IMG/VR virus record: IMGVR_UViG_3300020442_002322
Span: 1 to 64,000 of that record
DNA length: 64,000 bases
Direction: 5' to 3' (one strand)
Source: a virus
Shown: positions 45,701 through 52,928 of the stretch, piece after piece
Layout of the letters: the number at the start of each line of letters is the position of its first letter
How positions within the stretch are numbered: position 1 is the stretch's first letter
Notes under the pieces: model-generated
The model's input: the letters and a program-made list of their open reading frames with translations, nothing else
Databases searched by the model: none
What the model was told of the DNA's origin: nothing
Position numbers and translations under genes: made by a program

Positions 45701-48556
45701 TTTGGTTGCTGTAATTACAGCAAAACCATCACTATTAAAAGTATAATCTCTACCATAACATAATTGCACTCCATTCTGATAAATTAATACTGCTTTTTGA
45801 CTTAACTTTGTAATATCAAAAACTTCTGAAAGACTGAAAAAATTATTTTCTATGTCATATACTATAAACTCTAATCTCTTGTTACCTTGATAAGGTACCA
45901 TATCACTAAAATAAAACGGACTTGTACTAGGTTTATCTTTAAATATTTCTTGTAAAATTTTATCAACATGTGCTTTACTAGTTCCATCAAAACCAAGTGT
46001 TTCAGACACCCTAATAAACTCAGATTTAAAACTTCTGTATTCATTTTGTGCAAACTCTAGTGCTTTGACTATGTTTGCATCTCTATCCGCAATATGATAA
46101 AGTGGTAAACTTATAGGTCCTGCGTGTTGTACAAAGTTCTTGCCTTTTCCTGTAACATTTCCTAGATTATCTAAATTACTCGGCCCAGGAAATGTGCCAT
46201 TAAATTCTTTTAAATCTTCTATCATACTAAACACATGATCTGTAATATTACCTAGTGTAAAAGAAGATAGATCTTCGTTGTTACTATTTCTTTCTAAGTT
46301 TATAGGAAAGTCATAAGCACCATTTGCATTTTTTTCTGTTGCACTTTTTGTTTTGATAGTAACGACATCACCACTGTCTAAATTAGAATCAAATTTAACA
46401 TATGCAATACCGTCTTGTCTTATTATACTGTAATCAAATCTATGGATGCTGTTTACAAATACTGCTTCATCTAAATCATTTAAATCTCCGCTTTTGTCAT
46501 ATACGTCAATAGCAAAAGTAGTAGCAGGTGTATCTACATCATATTGTCTCACAACCTTCTGCGTGGTTAGTGTGTCGGCTTTCTGCCAGCCGTTTTTATA
46601 ATCAAAATCAGTTCTTGTTTTATACTTTCTTAAAAATCCTGTTCTTGTTTCTACATTGTTTACTTCTGTAAGAACTTGGTACGTAAAAGTATCACTTGTA
46701 AGATTAAAATCAAATTCGATATCACCTACGTTTTCAATAGCACGATATGAAATAGGAAATCCTAATTCTACATCATTTGTTCCTGTGCCCTGTCTATAAG
46801 AAAATAGTTTTGTGCCTTTGAATGACGAAGCAGTGTACATACTTTCATCTGCAAACCAGTTTCCATCTCGGTCATACATATCAAACAATGGTTGTTGATT
46901 GGTCTGTGATTTAATTTGACCTAACTTCCATTTATTTTGTGTGTAATAATAATTTTTGCCAGCATTTTCTGTACCTCTTTTAATAAGAACTACATCATTT
47001 TCTTGCGGTTGTACTGTGTCCTCTACTAGAGCAATTTGCGGTACATCACTGTTGTGTTCTATAAACTTTACAGTATAAATTTTACCATTCGCTCTGATAT
47101 CAGTATCACCAGTAAACAATATTTTCATACCGTCTGTTATTGTTACTCCGTCAATTACATAACCATTAGCACCTTCTATGTCTGAAAAGATATCTGTTGT
47201 AAGTGTATCAACAAGATCAATATCTGTTGTATTTGCAAAGGTACCAAAATTCCATAATTTTATTCCTGCATCAAACTCAATAATAGGACGCTTCGCACGT
47301 TGATCTTGATCAATATCTACAAAACGCTTGTTAATTTCTGCTGTCTTTTCGATTACGTTTTTGTGAAACCATTTATTATTTCTTGCCCAAGGATTTCTAT
47401 CTGGTGAACATCTGTTCATTACAATGTAATCTTTTACAGCAGGATAACTAGCGGCATTACCAAAAGGCAATGCGTCAAAACTATTGTTATCAAACTGAAC
47501 AGGAACATCATCAGAATATGCATTGTTTATAGTCAGATCGGAATATTTTACAAGTTCAATTTTATCCCCAACACCTTCTACATACCAATAGTCTTCAGCA
47601 TATTTTGCAGGTGTAACTTCTCCAACAAATTGAAGTTTCATTCCATTCTGTAACTCGTATCCGCCAGCAGTAAGATATTTTTCTTTACCAATAATTTCTG
47701 CTTCAACATCTATTTCTGTTGCTTCATTGACATCACTTATTCTAATAATACCACCGTTTTCAACATTGTTGCTATCGACATAATATAATCTGTTTGGTGC
47801 ATCTAAAGGAATTGTAAATGTAAATGTGCCTTCTTCATTAATTTCATTTGCACTTAAATTTTCATCTTCGTATAATGTGTCTGCATCAACTGATCTAGAC
47901 GTTCTTATGCTAAATTTTATATCCGGTGTGCTTACATTAAAAGTATATGTTTGACCTTTGAATAGTTCGATTGTCCTGTTTTTTTCTAAGTTGCCGTTAA
48001 AAACAAATGCAGGGCTTTCGCCATCGGAAACACTTACAACATTCCATGTGCTTGTTATATTTCTACTGTTACCAAATACACTAATAGGTTCTGGTCCTGT
48101 TGGTAGCCAATAGTATTCTCTAAAGTTTACTAGTTTGTCCCAATCAATATTAGGGTTCCATGCATGGTATTCTGCACTATTTAATCTGTCATGGTTAGTA
48201 ACATCTCCTCCAAAGTTCTTAATTTGATTAATATAATCATTATAGTCTTTAAAGAATGTTATGTTATCTAAAGTGTCTTTTGTTACTACAGATGGTTCAA
48301 ATTGATAATCTTGTCTTTCTTTTGATACAGCACCTATATAGTTGTCTGATGTTCTATAAGACTTTGTAAATTTACTACCATAATACCCATTAATCTTTTC
48401 AACAACTCCAGGTTGTAGTACTTGATCAAGTGTTGCATCTAAAAATTTTGTATTTTTAGGAGTTCTGAAATATTTAGGAAGCAAGTCTTTAGACTTGCGA
48501 TTTCTCTTTCCGCCTGCAGGTAATGCACTTTCGTTTTGATCGTTATCGAATGCCAT
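33740..48556 (-). CDS. Giant baseplate-region structural protein (4938 residues)
   Basis: One uninterrupted frame of 14.8 kb, directly after gp6 and coupled to it by TAATG; T4 has gp7-gp10 in this position. The N-terminus has LLPKYFRTPKNTKFLDATLD and then mixed beta modules. About residues 2090-2190 and 2880-3100 contain FG-GAP-like propeller blades (GFGHSISVNQ, NFGESVAVSPDGK, GFGDSVSIAKDGE, NFGNAINFDG). Residues about 3485-3570 and 3860-3950 contain Gly-rich units (GRGYEDP, GGGGSGATAI, NPGKNYKTAP). The C-terminal quarter has repeated beta-sandwich modules beginning DGSTTxF. No catalytic site is recognised. Role inferred: wedge scaffold or outer baseplate, possibly with glycan contact. Confidence 0.75.
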   Translation of the reverse strand: MAFDNDQNESALPAGGKRNRKSKDLLPKYFRTPKNTKFLDATLDQVLQPGVVEKINGYYGSKFTKSYRTSDNYIGAVSKERQDYQFEPSVVTKDTLDNITFFKDYNDYINQIKNFGGDVTNHDRLNSAEYHAWNPNIDWDKLVNFREYYWLPTGPEPISVFGNSRNITSTWNVVSVSDGESPAFVFNGNLEKNRTIELFKGQTYTFNVSTPDIKFSIRTSRSVDADTLYEDENLSANEINEEGTFTFTIPLDAPNRLYYVDSNNVENGGIIRISDVNEATEIDVEAEIIGKEKYLTAGGYELQNGMKLQFVGEVTPAKYAEDYWYVEGVGDKIELVKYSDLTINNAYSDDVPVQFDNNSFDALPFGNAASYPAVKDYIVMNRCSPDRNPWARNNKWFHKNVIEKTAEINKRFVDIDQDQRAKRPIIEFDAGIKLWNFGTFANTTDIDLVDTLTTDIFSDIEGANGYVIDGVTITDGMKILFTGDTDIRANGKIYTVKFIEHNSDVPQIALVEDTVQPQENDVVLIKRGTENAGKNYYYTQNKWKLGQIKSQTNQQPLFDMYDRDGNWFADESMYTASSFKGTKLFSYRQGTGTNDVELGFPISYRAIENVGDIEFDFNLTSDTFTYQVLTEVNNVETRTGFLRKYKTRTDFDYKNGWQKADTLTTQKVVRQYDVDTPATTFAIDVYDKSGDLNDLDEAVFVNSIHRFDYSIIRQDGIAYVKFDSNLDSGDVVTIKTKSATEKNANGAYDFPINLERNSNNEDLSSFTLGNITDHVFSMIEDLKEFNGTFPGPSNLDNLGNVTGKGKNFVQHAGPISLPLYHIADRDANIVKALEFAQNEYRSFKSEFIRVSETLGFDGTSKAHVDKILQEIFKDKPSTSPFYFSDMVPYQGNKRLEFIVYDIENNFFSLSEVFDITKLSQKAVLIYQNGVQLCYGRDYTFNSDGFAVITATKAEGDKIEIYEYESTDANYIPPTPTKLGLYPKYTPEKIVDNTYLVDTGVIIGHDGSKTVAYNDYRDDLILELEKRIYNNIKVSTHEELNVKDFIPSKYRNTKFTKKQIDNVLIRDFVRWSESLGTVDYTTNSNWNETNSFTFNYSRMSGPNGETLAGFWREVYQEAYDTDRPHTHPWEMLGFSVKPKWWDDVYGPAPYTNNNLILWEDLEQGKIAEPNKAIIYDKRFVRPGLTKHIPVDDEGNLISPLASNYASGHVLQFTKLGFVFGDSSPAEYAWRKSSDYPFSIIKAWLLNQPAKVFGIGWDLSRISKNLSGQIVYDKIKPISAKNLQFTNIIDDTTRIFTSGLVNYVVGYVLENGAKTVNDYRSNLQSIFIQLGLKLGAYTDNDKLRFILDSRTPLNKGNVFLPKENYQVFLNKSTATDIVTYSGVIVEKQSYGYVVRGYNLDNPIFKINEAVTRQSDPNVNIGGISEPFVEWEEGRRYTDDKFVRYGVKFYRVTEAHVSTQTFDATKFVELDALPVRGGVTAKFPKNFSTKITEVPYGTVYETVDEVVSFILGYNSYLESAGFTFDYYNNDTQKVEDWRASAKEFMFWTTQNWAAGTVIALSPNANRLKFRKDYHVVDDLLDPFYGYSIKDSSGNPLSYTFTRINRDGNEFTMDIAESANGVYMVDLPTVQNEHVVLFDNTSIFGDIIYEPVTGYKQNRIRALGYISDDWDGSLNIKGFIFDKGEVVDWEQYKDYDIGTIVKYKEFYYSANVKIIGQQSFNAVEWKKLDQRPQPKLKTNFDYRINQFTDFYDLESDNFDAGQQKLAQHLIGYQKRQYLDNIIQDDVSQYKFYQGFIQDKGTRNAIDKLFDSLASANKESVDFYEEWAIKNSQYGATDNFDEIEWQLDESQFKLEPQPVELVQTKPVDPTDLIYRIADHELFLAPDDYAKTRIPTKYTDEEFVKTVGYVTGDDVNRAVANKDGILEFDINEINESSYIWVATDKQSWDVLQHENTRLTIQGFEKRGDTVTLTMNKTITEFAKDDIFGINNMNTEKFKTLDGFYKATNVYLNAVEFTASTSDWNNYDETNPTGSISIFTSNRVADLKEANNNVTANIKDNEIIWVDNDDTGKWAVYKNNKIYNEHQVIRSTADLDSTYHGFGHSISVNQNNTVMAVGLPFKGNGEVHIYKRPSDSTNFVLDQEIVAETGFCDAYDGSSGSSQNFGESVAVSPDGKYIVVGSPQASNTVSFYKGKFNQGTPYSKADIVQYGPVLFRAVQNIDPSVNAVNFESFNSYLQIIKETDSSLLNLLQTADYKLNNRIVDHVLVRAPLAAYEGSTAGDDIVLKWNNHSYINIQGDTVDVQPFDGEFNGIDNNFITGTHNIENKVDNVLFVENFVNVPAVGETISSAVASGTIVYVSNNLNDLVVYVSDVNGTFQQSGSLFVGSLRIGDYTEDYQDATGTLGGYWMINSPSYQTSADSTNVFIDPGHSLVYQDLLTTSSGRTTPNFYHNIIDAKEAGRTLATQQSRVINKNDQAAFMETLTYEGDPLNVFALQSSDLWTVRGPASFTSTLSVGDTFRMIVDDFSGQTDFTDTTFSSALINKEHTVYDLWDGYIDFEFTEFETVTQLPFEPVVGDIIVDEVLGGTAEIVFYRRQFNDVRVYVKNVSGQWCLGDDFGDMNRIVRRRGTDRPMGEIKATSLPRYGNIGKIIVLQETSDFPTAPTTELTNFEYWFYNKTTLQGIAREPNIPASNNRDWEIVKNLPLTDSQAASRSGLTYEGLFSVYEKGTTGQFAFSNAYTVPDRADYAKLGDEIQFAKDGLKYTLSVGSKGDGSGALPGSIHFIRHGKEGANTYEWELDINPNYRGEFDTSTFYIKDEIVDYNGDLYQANRNIASGSAFVTTDWDTVDVGIAHTGKIPNLGVQQLNGENFFDPQFGIREFARSFDQTPDGSVMIVSTRIQGNDSTGERVVNIYRRLPQGQYILSQTLEAPYLDLSTGSYTGFGDSVSIAKDGEMIAIGEPYNDALKENQGRVYIYTLQSGQFVQSQILNSPSGEQNENFGNAINFDGNQLAVNSLQGDINIATTFDASSTVFDNEFTRFKTIQKDSGAVYMYERINDTLVYAQEFIYEDDDSMFFGKNLLVRENHVYTAMPRRTDGVTFIGQIVDFRKTVGAKAWKQHRTPIDQVDIDNIKNVFLYNTKTNVIVEDLDFIDPVQGKIAGTAEQELSFKTYYDPATYSIGDSNVVVDEENAWGDAYVGKLWWDVGSAKFYNYQMNDITYQTNYWGEVFPSTRVQVYEWVQSDLLPSEWNELADTNEGISRGISGVTRYDDSVYSQRLVWDPIAKTSKAKYFYWVANKKTVPAVDFRKISANEVTNLIQNPAGQGYKFVALMGKNRYTLFNCASVMDDRNIALNLRYYTLDNKTQNIHNEYSLLTQGLGSSKPTRDIERKWFDSLIGYDTKRRTVPDPALSAKAKYGIQNSPRQSMFINRTEALKQAIERVNTVVKDNIIVDEFDISKLSLNDPKPLITGREYDVNIDTYQDLQYVGTAKRETAELTPTIADGKIQSVAITKAGRGYEDPSYVVGTTTRNRLGPKVTVNGIGRDAIIETTIDEVGKITSVNIVDPGEGYDNNTTLTVRNFTVLIDSDSNVAGKWSTYNFNGTKFNRTISQRYNVSQYWKYIDWYATGYNQFTEIDNLIDFSYQLSGLENAIGSTVKINSVGTGGWLLLEKIDNQENEDYTVNYKVIGKQDATIQFLDTLYNTDLNKTGFDTNTFDTEFYDNQPVEETRIILEVIRDSLFVDDLETEYNELFLSSLRYAFSEQPNLDWAFKTSFINATHNVGELQQKITYKNDNIDSFQDYISEVKPFKTKIRQYVSAYEKTEATRSVVTDFDLPPRYNFNTKQIEPSKATIKNDTVISLRNSTSDYPDKWWRDNVGHEITSIEIGDKGEGYLLAPKITLEGGGGSGATAIAFLNGDKISYIEVTNPGKNYKTAPEVVINGSIKDGGKDAKATAVMGRGKARGVKVISKFDRVSGTPYILSVKKSETFVGTGAQQIFDLKWPLTINANKIQIIIDNVELLRSEYSYSNIVDTTKTYTREKGRILFTTPPKVGSAITVNYEISPALLNAQDRIESYYKPTDGMVGKDVTQLMDGIDFGGVEVKSFDFSATAGFEAKGYGIEPYDLYDNTYEDIVIYIDGSTTIMEWASEDALDSGVTYNIYKNNVRIDDPNFVDLSNPGANKNALMQSITGAGQTELDLDTLGISTVDGDTFIIRKTTSDGSFKPDTASYDTQLTGGQLNYSNAKGIDAAEIVVDGDNFITPVNTTGPEELVPGKIADTVDIKVYHRPDDGASNIQSNFYTTDGTTTTFNMGMKPMNNDGVFVKLGSNTVTNYTVDYRNESITFATAPASGQVLSIVVVGESATKILDINNFVADGSTNTFVTNVTWVDNATHFVNINGEPITSTLFKTDSTYGDDAGLIAIQFNHPPQNGELVDYGLFYSASQSYSATSTQTFTGDGSTTIFTLNSAITGGLPVQQNTIVTVDDVLQDTGYNIDFTMTSAREYAVDDWQFYAGEIQNAEVEVYLNNELIVKNVDYRWNGANGSVTLSPGVGNVGDNLEIFVINDGQYAFGYIGIADDSTRRFIQSRDKLYFDTAPALGATVKVTTLSNHDSQDISRTKYDMLTRKTLVPGTQSYADYYNLSNGILKLRNDAVDTEYVWVIINGDRLVPNVDYYLTEDKNYLRIVKPISANDKIEFIEFAGEKLTQKFGYRVFKDVLNRTHYKRIDDKSMYKLANDLNWYDTKIDLVSATGLAEPNKTSRIPGVVFINGERIEYLVKQGNSLRQLRRGTLGTGVNALLTAGTEVEDQSPQNTVPYKDEIYTTVYTPDGTTGVFELDFTPTSVNEFEVFMAGRRLRKNAISNYQVDKKDSAGTFVTRFIDQDSPEGDVTLDPEFTLSGSTLTLYRTPEEEEKIVVVRRLGQTWTTPGTSLADAKNDIADFLRENTTELPK

Positions 48557-51500
48557 TAGTAACCATATCCTCCGCCACTACTGCCGCTACTGCCGCTACT
48601 ACTGCTACTGCCGCTAGAACTACTGCTAGAGCTACTGCTAGAGCTACTGCTAAAACTATATCCGCCGCCTGATTGTGTTGAACTTGATAACGTAGTACTT
48701 TGTACGCCTGCATTTGCTGTAACACTTGCACTTACTACATTTCCTGATGCTTTTAGTTTACTTGCTGTTAATGAATCTATAATTTCTACATCAGCTACAG
48801 ACGCTGAACTAATAAAAATTTCATCTGATTCAGCTTTTATTTCAAACAAACTACCAAAAGTTTGGTTATCTGATTTAGGAACAATTACAACATTTACAAT
48901 ATCAGGAGTAAGTTCATTCATGATATATGTTGATAGTTCAGTAAAATAAAATGCTTCACCAAATTCCCAATTATCTAAAGTGAAAAATTGATTAATTGCA
49001 TTTATAACTCTTGTTTTAATATCGTTGTCATTGACAACCACATCTGGATTTTTAACTATTTTAAATGTTGCTTGCAATGCTTCGTCCGCTTTTGTTCCAA
49101 ATAAAGGTTTGTATTTTACAGGATGATATATTACTTCATCACTTATACTTTTAATTTTTTGTAAGTCTGCACCGTAATTATAATAAAGTTGATCTGAGCT
49201 AGGTGGTAAAGGTTTTGCAACTATATCTCCCTGCAACCATCTTCTATAGTTTATGTCATAGTTTCTTGTTAATAGATACATATCCATTAAATTTGTGCTA
49301 GAAGGATCAATTCTTGTATTGTAATCAGCATTATGCACATAATGGAATTTAATTCCTTGTCTGCCAACAAACCCTAAGTAGTCGTTTATAACTGCAATAT
49401 TCTTTTTGTCATCACTAAGTTTATAAAACAAATTAGTGTCTTTGATGTAAAAAACTTGTCCTGCTGTGTATTGGCTGTATGCTCCTATACCGCCTAACAA
49501 TTCAAATATTTTGATAGTTTCATCTGAATTGTCCATAAATTTATAATCTTCTACTCCATCACTGCTAGTAAATTTTTCTAAGAAAATAATTTTTTTCAAA
49601 CTATCTGTATCTTCAGCAACAATGTCTAAGAAACTATCTGGATTATCAACTACTCCATCATCGTCTGCATCAAAAAATCCGACTTCAACTTTTTTACTAT
49701 TGACATAACCTTCTGCATCTCTGTATTCTTTAACAATTTCAAAGTTATATCCTAATGTAAAAGGATTTGTTACATCTGGTTTGTTATTAATATTCAAAAC
49801 TTCAATTTTGTCTTTTACTACTGTACCAGATTTGTTATCATAAATTTTATCAGAGCTGTCATAGTAGAATTTGATTTCTTTATCGCTTTCAAAAACATAT
49901 CTCAATGCTCTATAGGTTATAGTATATTTCTCGCCATCTGTTTTAAAATATAATAACCAACTAGCATCTAAGTTTTGATTACTTACATCTCCTGTTTTAC
50001 CTTGACTAAATTTGCTTACTGTATCTAAATTTTGATTAGTAATTACACGCCATTCTCTTGTTGTTACGTCATAGCGTAAACCAAAAGTATTTGTTGCGAA
50101 TGCTTGATCTACAATTTGTGTTTTCACACTATCAGTGATAACATTTGCTAACTTAGGTTTTATTTCCTGTAGTATAGGTGCAGTGTCATATGCTTGTGCA
50201 GGATTAGCAGGATCAGGTATAATATCACTTAGTACTATAGGTCCAAGTCCACTGTCAGCAACTGTTGTTCCGTCTGTTACTACACTTATAACTTTTGTCC
50301 AAATATATTCACTAGCAAAAGGATGATTTGCAGGGCCACTCATCAATTTGTTTTTATCATTAGTCATAAAATGATATCCAGTAGGTGCAACAAATTTTAC
50401 TAAAGAACCTGCTTCGATATATTTTAAATTATTTGCTGTAAATGCACCAACCTTAAACTTTTCTTCACTACTATTAATAAAGTATCCAGTGCTTCTATTA
50501 GTTTCTTTAGTGCTACTAATCCATTTAGCGCCTATATCACTACCAAATATTTTATTGAAGTTTGCAAGATAGTAATTTTTAATTTTTTGATCTCTTACAA
50601 TAGGTTCTACAACATTAGTAATGGCACTTTCTATGTCAGTTTGTGTAGCAAAAGTAAAACTATCTTTCAAATCATATTGCTGTTTGTATATAACACCATC
50701 ATTGCCAAAAAGATTTGTTTTACTATATTTTCCTGTGGCATCTATTAGATCAAAATATCTTGAAATACCACTTGCAACTCTGTTTACTGTTTTTGCTTTT
50801 ACTATTTCTTGACTTATTCCTAAAGGTGCAACATTATAATCTTCAGCTGTAATCATTCTGTTTTGTGTATAGAATGATGAAGGTGCATTTCTTTTAATAT
50901 TTTCATTTGTTTCAGAAGGTGCACCGTTACTAACAGTATATTTTAAACTACAAGTTAACTTTAGTGTTTCAGGAACACCTGTTTTGCTAAGATAAGGTAT
51001 TTCAACAATTATACCGTTCATGTCATTTGGCTTAATTGTTGATAATTGATTTGCACTACTTCTATATACTGCTTTAAATCTTCCTTGCGGCAGATTACCA
51101 AAAACGCCGTCACTAAAAACTAAACTTATTCTGTCAGAAACTCTTGTTTTTACTGCATATAAGTTTCTAATGTTTTTATTCAAACTATTGTAAATTACAT
51201 TATTGCCTTCAACAGCATCTACTTTTGTCCAATATTCTACTTCTTGCCCTTGATTGTTTAATTTAAACAACCAAACATCTTTGTCGTTAATATTTGTTGC
51301 GTCAATATCTATTGCTTGATTAGTGCTAGGATTAGTTACACTAAATTGTCCTGAATCTAATGATCCTTGTTTGAATTGAACAAAAAATCCTGTATTTGTA
51401 CTTCCTGCACCTTGACCATCATTTCTATAAACAGTAGCAAAACTATTGCCAACAATAGGAATTTCTTCTATAATCTGTCCATCGTTCAAATCACTGCTTA

Positions 51501-52143
51501 CTACTTCAAATGGTAAACTTGTACCTTGTACATTTTTTGTAAAACTGTAAATTGGAATATCTGTATTAATTGCATTGAAACGATATTGTTCATTTGGTAT
51601 GCCATTTACATTTTCTTTTTTAACTGGACTTCCAAATGTACCATTATTAGGTAATGCAGAATTCATTATCTTAATAAACTGCTCATACCAATACTGGTTG
51701 CTAGGATCATTCCAAGATACTTTTTGTCTAGATAAGTTAAAATTGTTACTGTCATAGATATCTTCAGATGTTGATACAGCATCAATTTTTAATAAGCCTT
51801 GTGCGGCTTGATTACGTCTTGGATTGTAAGATAATAAACGTGCAAGGCGTAAAACACTTTCTCTACGCTCTGCTAGTTCTAAAAAATTTTCTCTAGCGTT
51901 CAAGTCAATACGGAAAGATAAGTTTTGACCAAGGAATGCAATTAGGTCAATTAATGCAAGGTATTCACTTGATTCAATATAATCGTTAAAATCCTCAGGA
52001 TAGTTTTCCCTGAGGTAATTAATCATTGTTCTACGCAAATTATCAAAGTCATAGCTTTGAAATTCTGCATTTCTGTAGCTCTGATAGATACGTTTCCAAT
52101 CTTCTGCTACTAGTAGTCTATTTTGTCTATCTGTTGATGACAT
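48556..52143 (-). CDS. gp6: Baseplate wedge protein gp6-like
   Basis: 1195 residues, longer than T4 gp6 (660). The N-terminus (DWKRIYQSYR, then YLALIDLIAFLGQNLSFRID and LARLLSYNPRR) is characteristic of the gp6/baseplate J-like wedge family. gp6 forms the inner ring that joins wedges around the hub and works with gp25 and gp53, both encoded just upstream. The last about 40 residues are almost only Ser and Gly ending GGGYGY, a low-complexity tail absent from T4 gp6. AAGGAATG precedes the ATG, and a late-promoter-like octamer lies 23 bases upstream. Confidence 0.9.
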   Translation of the reverse strand: MSSTDRQNRLLVAEDWKRIYQSYRNAEFQSYDFDNLRRTMINYLRENYPEDFNDYIESSEYLALIDLIAFLGQNLSFRIDLNARENFLELAERRESVLRLARLLSYNPRRNQAAQGLLKIDAVSTSEDIYDSNNFNLSRQKVSWNDPSNQYWYEQFIKIMNSALPNNGTFGSPVKKENVNGIPNEQYRFNAINTDIPIYSFTKNVQGTSLPFEVVSSDLNDGQIIEEIPIVGNSFATVYRNDGQGAGSTNTGFFVQFKQGSLDSGQFSVTNPSTNQAIDIDATNINDKDVWLFKLNNQGQEVEYWTKVDAVEGNNVIYNSLNKNIRNLYAVKTRVSDRISLVFSDGVFGNLPQGRFKAVYRSSANQLSTIKPNDMNGIIVEIPYLSKTGVPETLKLTCSLKYTVSNGAPSETNENIKRNAPSSFYTQNRMITAEDYNVAPLGISQEIVKAKTVNRVASGISRYFDLIDATGKYSKTNLFGNDGVIYKQQYDLKDSFTFATQTDIESAITNVVEPIVRDQKIKNYYLANFNKIFGSDIGAKWISSTKETNRSTGYFINSSEEKFKVGAFTANNLKYIEAGSLVKFVAPTGYHFMTNDKNKLMSGPANHPFASEYIWTKVISVVTDGTTVADSGLGPIVLSDIIPDPANPAQAYDTAPILQEIKPKLANVITDSVKTQIVDQAFATNTFGLRYDVTTREWRVITNQNLDTVSKFSQGKTGDVSNQNLDASWLLYFKTDGEKYTITYRALRYVFESDKEIKFYYDSSDKIYDNKSGTVVKDKIEVLNINNKPDVTNPFTLGYNFEIVKEYRDAEGYVNSKKVEVGFFDADDDGVVDNPDSFLDIVAEDTDSLKKIIFLEKFTSSDGVEDYKFMDNSDETIKIFELLGGIGAYSQYTAGQVFYIKDTNLFYKLSDDKKNIAVINDYLGFVGRQGIKFHYVHNADYNTRIDPSSTNLMDMYLLTRNYDINYRRWLQGDIVAKPLPPSSDQLYYNYGADLQKIKSISDEVIYHPVKYKPLFGTKADEALQATFKIVKNPDVVVNDNDIKTRVINAINQFFTLDNWEFGEAFYFTELSTYIMNELTPDIVNVVIVPKSDNQTFGSLFEIKAESDEIFISSASVADVEIIDSLTASKLKASGNVVSASVTANAGVQSTTLSSSTQSGGGYSFSSSSSSSSSSSSSGSSSSSGSSGSSGGGYGY
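48562..48675 (-). repeat. Ser/Gly-codon low-complexity tract in the gp6 3' end
   Basis: A stretch built of short variants of AGT/AGC and GGC codons (plus-strand units such as actactgccgct and agagctactgct) encodes a run of 13 Ser followed by Ser-Gly clusters. Such triplet-like tracts change length easily by slippage. It yields an artificial Ala/Val-rich frame on the same strand that is not a gene. Confidence 0.85.
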
Positions 52144-52166
52144 TGCACATTCCTTATCTTACACTG

Positions 52167-52174
52167 TATTTATT
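52167..52174 (-). promoter_or_regulatory. Late-promoter-like octamer AATAAATA
   Basis: Seven of eight to TATAAATA, 23 bases before the gp6 ATG at 52143, in a 57-base gap. It shares the extended AATAAATACAGT with the site at 33737-33744. Confidence 0.6.
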
Positions 52175-52200
52175 CTACTTGGAAAAGTGCGTACTTAAAT

Positions 52201-52647
52201 CTATGCAGTAAGGCCAGCGGATTGATCAAAATCTAGTTTCATCTTTTCTGAAATATTATATGGCAAATATGTAAGATCTAATTGTATTTGTATACCACTT
52301 TCATATGTGTCAACTGCAACACTGTTTACTTGGACTCTTGGGTCGTAGTTTACAATAGTTGTAACATTTTCTGCTATTGCACTTTTTAAGTCTTCTGTAA
52401 AAGGTTCGAACAAAGCGTCCCATATAATTGTGCCAAATTCAGGATTTTCTAGTTTTTCACCTTGGCGTATGTGGAAATGATTTAGTATATCCTGCTTTAT
52501 TAATGCAAGATCGTACAGTGTACCTTGCCTGTTATCTGGATCGACCGTTGATAACCCTCTGTAGGCTTTACTTGCAACTACAGGAGCATCTTGTTGAGAT
52601 GGTTTTATTGCTATACGCTTATATAAATTCTTTTCCAATGTACTCAT
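52201..52647 (-). CDS. gp25: Baseplate wedge protein gp25-like
   Basis: 148 residues, close to T4 gp25 (132). It has the family features: DLALIKQDILNHFHIRQGEK, then NPEFGTIIWDALFEPF, then an IAENVTTIVNYDPRV helix-strand and a closing beta strand pair. gp25 joins the gp6 ring to the sheath; homologues occur in type VI secretion and R-type pyocins. It lies between the PAAR gene and gp6 as expected for a baseplate block. Confidence 0.92.
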   Translation of the reverse strand: MSTLEKNLYKRIAIKPSQQDAPVVASKAYRGLSTVDPDNRQGTLYDLALIKQDILNHFHIRQGEKLENPEFGTIIWDALFEPFTEDLKSAIAENVTTIVNYDPRVQVNSVAVDTYESGIQIQLDLTYLPYNISEKMKLDFDQSAGLTA

Positions 52648-52655
52648 ATTAGTAT

Positions 52656-52928
52656 TTAACCTATTTTTACTGCTGTAGAACCTGCGGCTCTAGTATGACC
52701 GCATGAATCATCATCGCCTTTTCTATTTACTGGCACGCCGCCTATTTTCACAACCGAACTGCCATTTGCAGTTTTTGGACTTGCATGTGGAGGTAAGCCA
52801 TGTGCCTCAACTGGATCGCCGTCTGTTGCAACAGGTTCGCCACCTATTTTAACTGCTGTTTGTTTTGTACTAGTAATTTTAGCACCTGCATCGTTTTTAT
52901 CATTTTTTCTGTGTACATCATTTGCCAT
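52656..52928 (-). CDS. PAAR-like spike-tip protein
   Basis: 90 residues from ATG 52928, which overlaps the upstream stop as TAATG; a longer upstream extension has no support. It contains two VKIGGxPV units, GDPVEAHG and a C-terminal CGHTRAAGSTAVKIG, with His residues suited to a metal-bound cone, as in PAAR-repeat tips (T4 gp5.4). It caps the membrane-piercing spike formed by gp5. Position next to gp5 and the CHAP gene agrees. Confidence 0.85.
   Translation of the reverse strand: MANDVHRKNDKNDAGAKITSTKQTAVKIGGEPVATDGDPVEAHGLPPHASPKTANGSSVVKIGGVPVNRKGDDDSCGHTRAAGSTAVKIG

Noticed and set aside
48543-48731. An Ala/Val-rich, membrane-like 62-codon frame at the gp6 3' end
   Set aside because: It is a frame-shifted reading of the Ser/Gly codon repeat in gp6.
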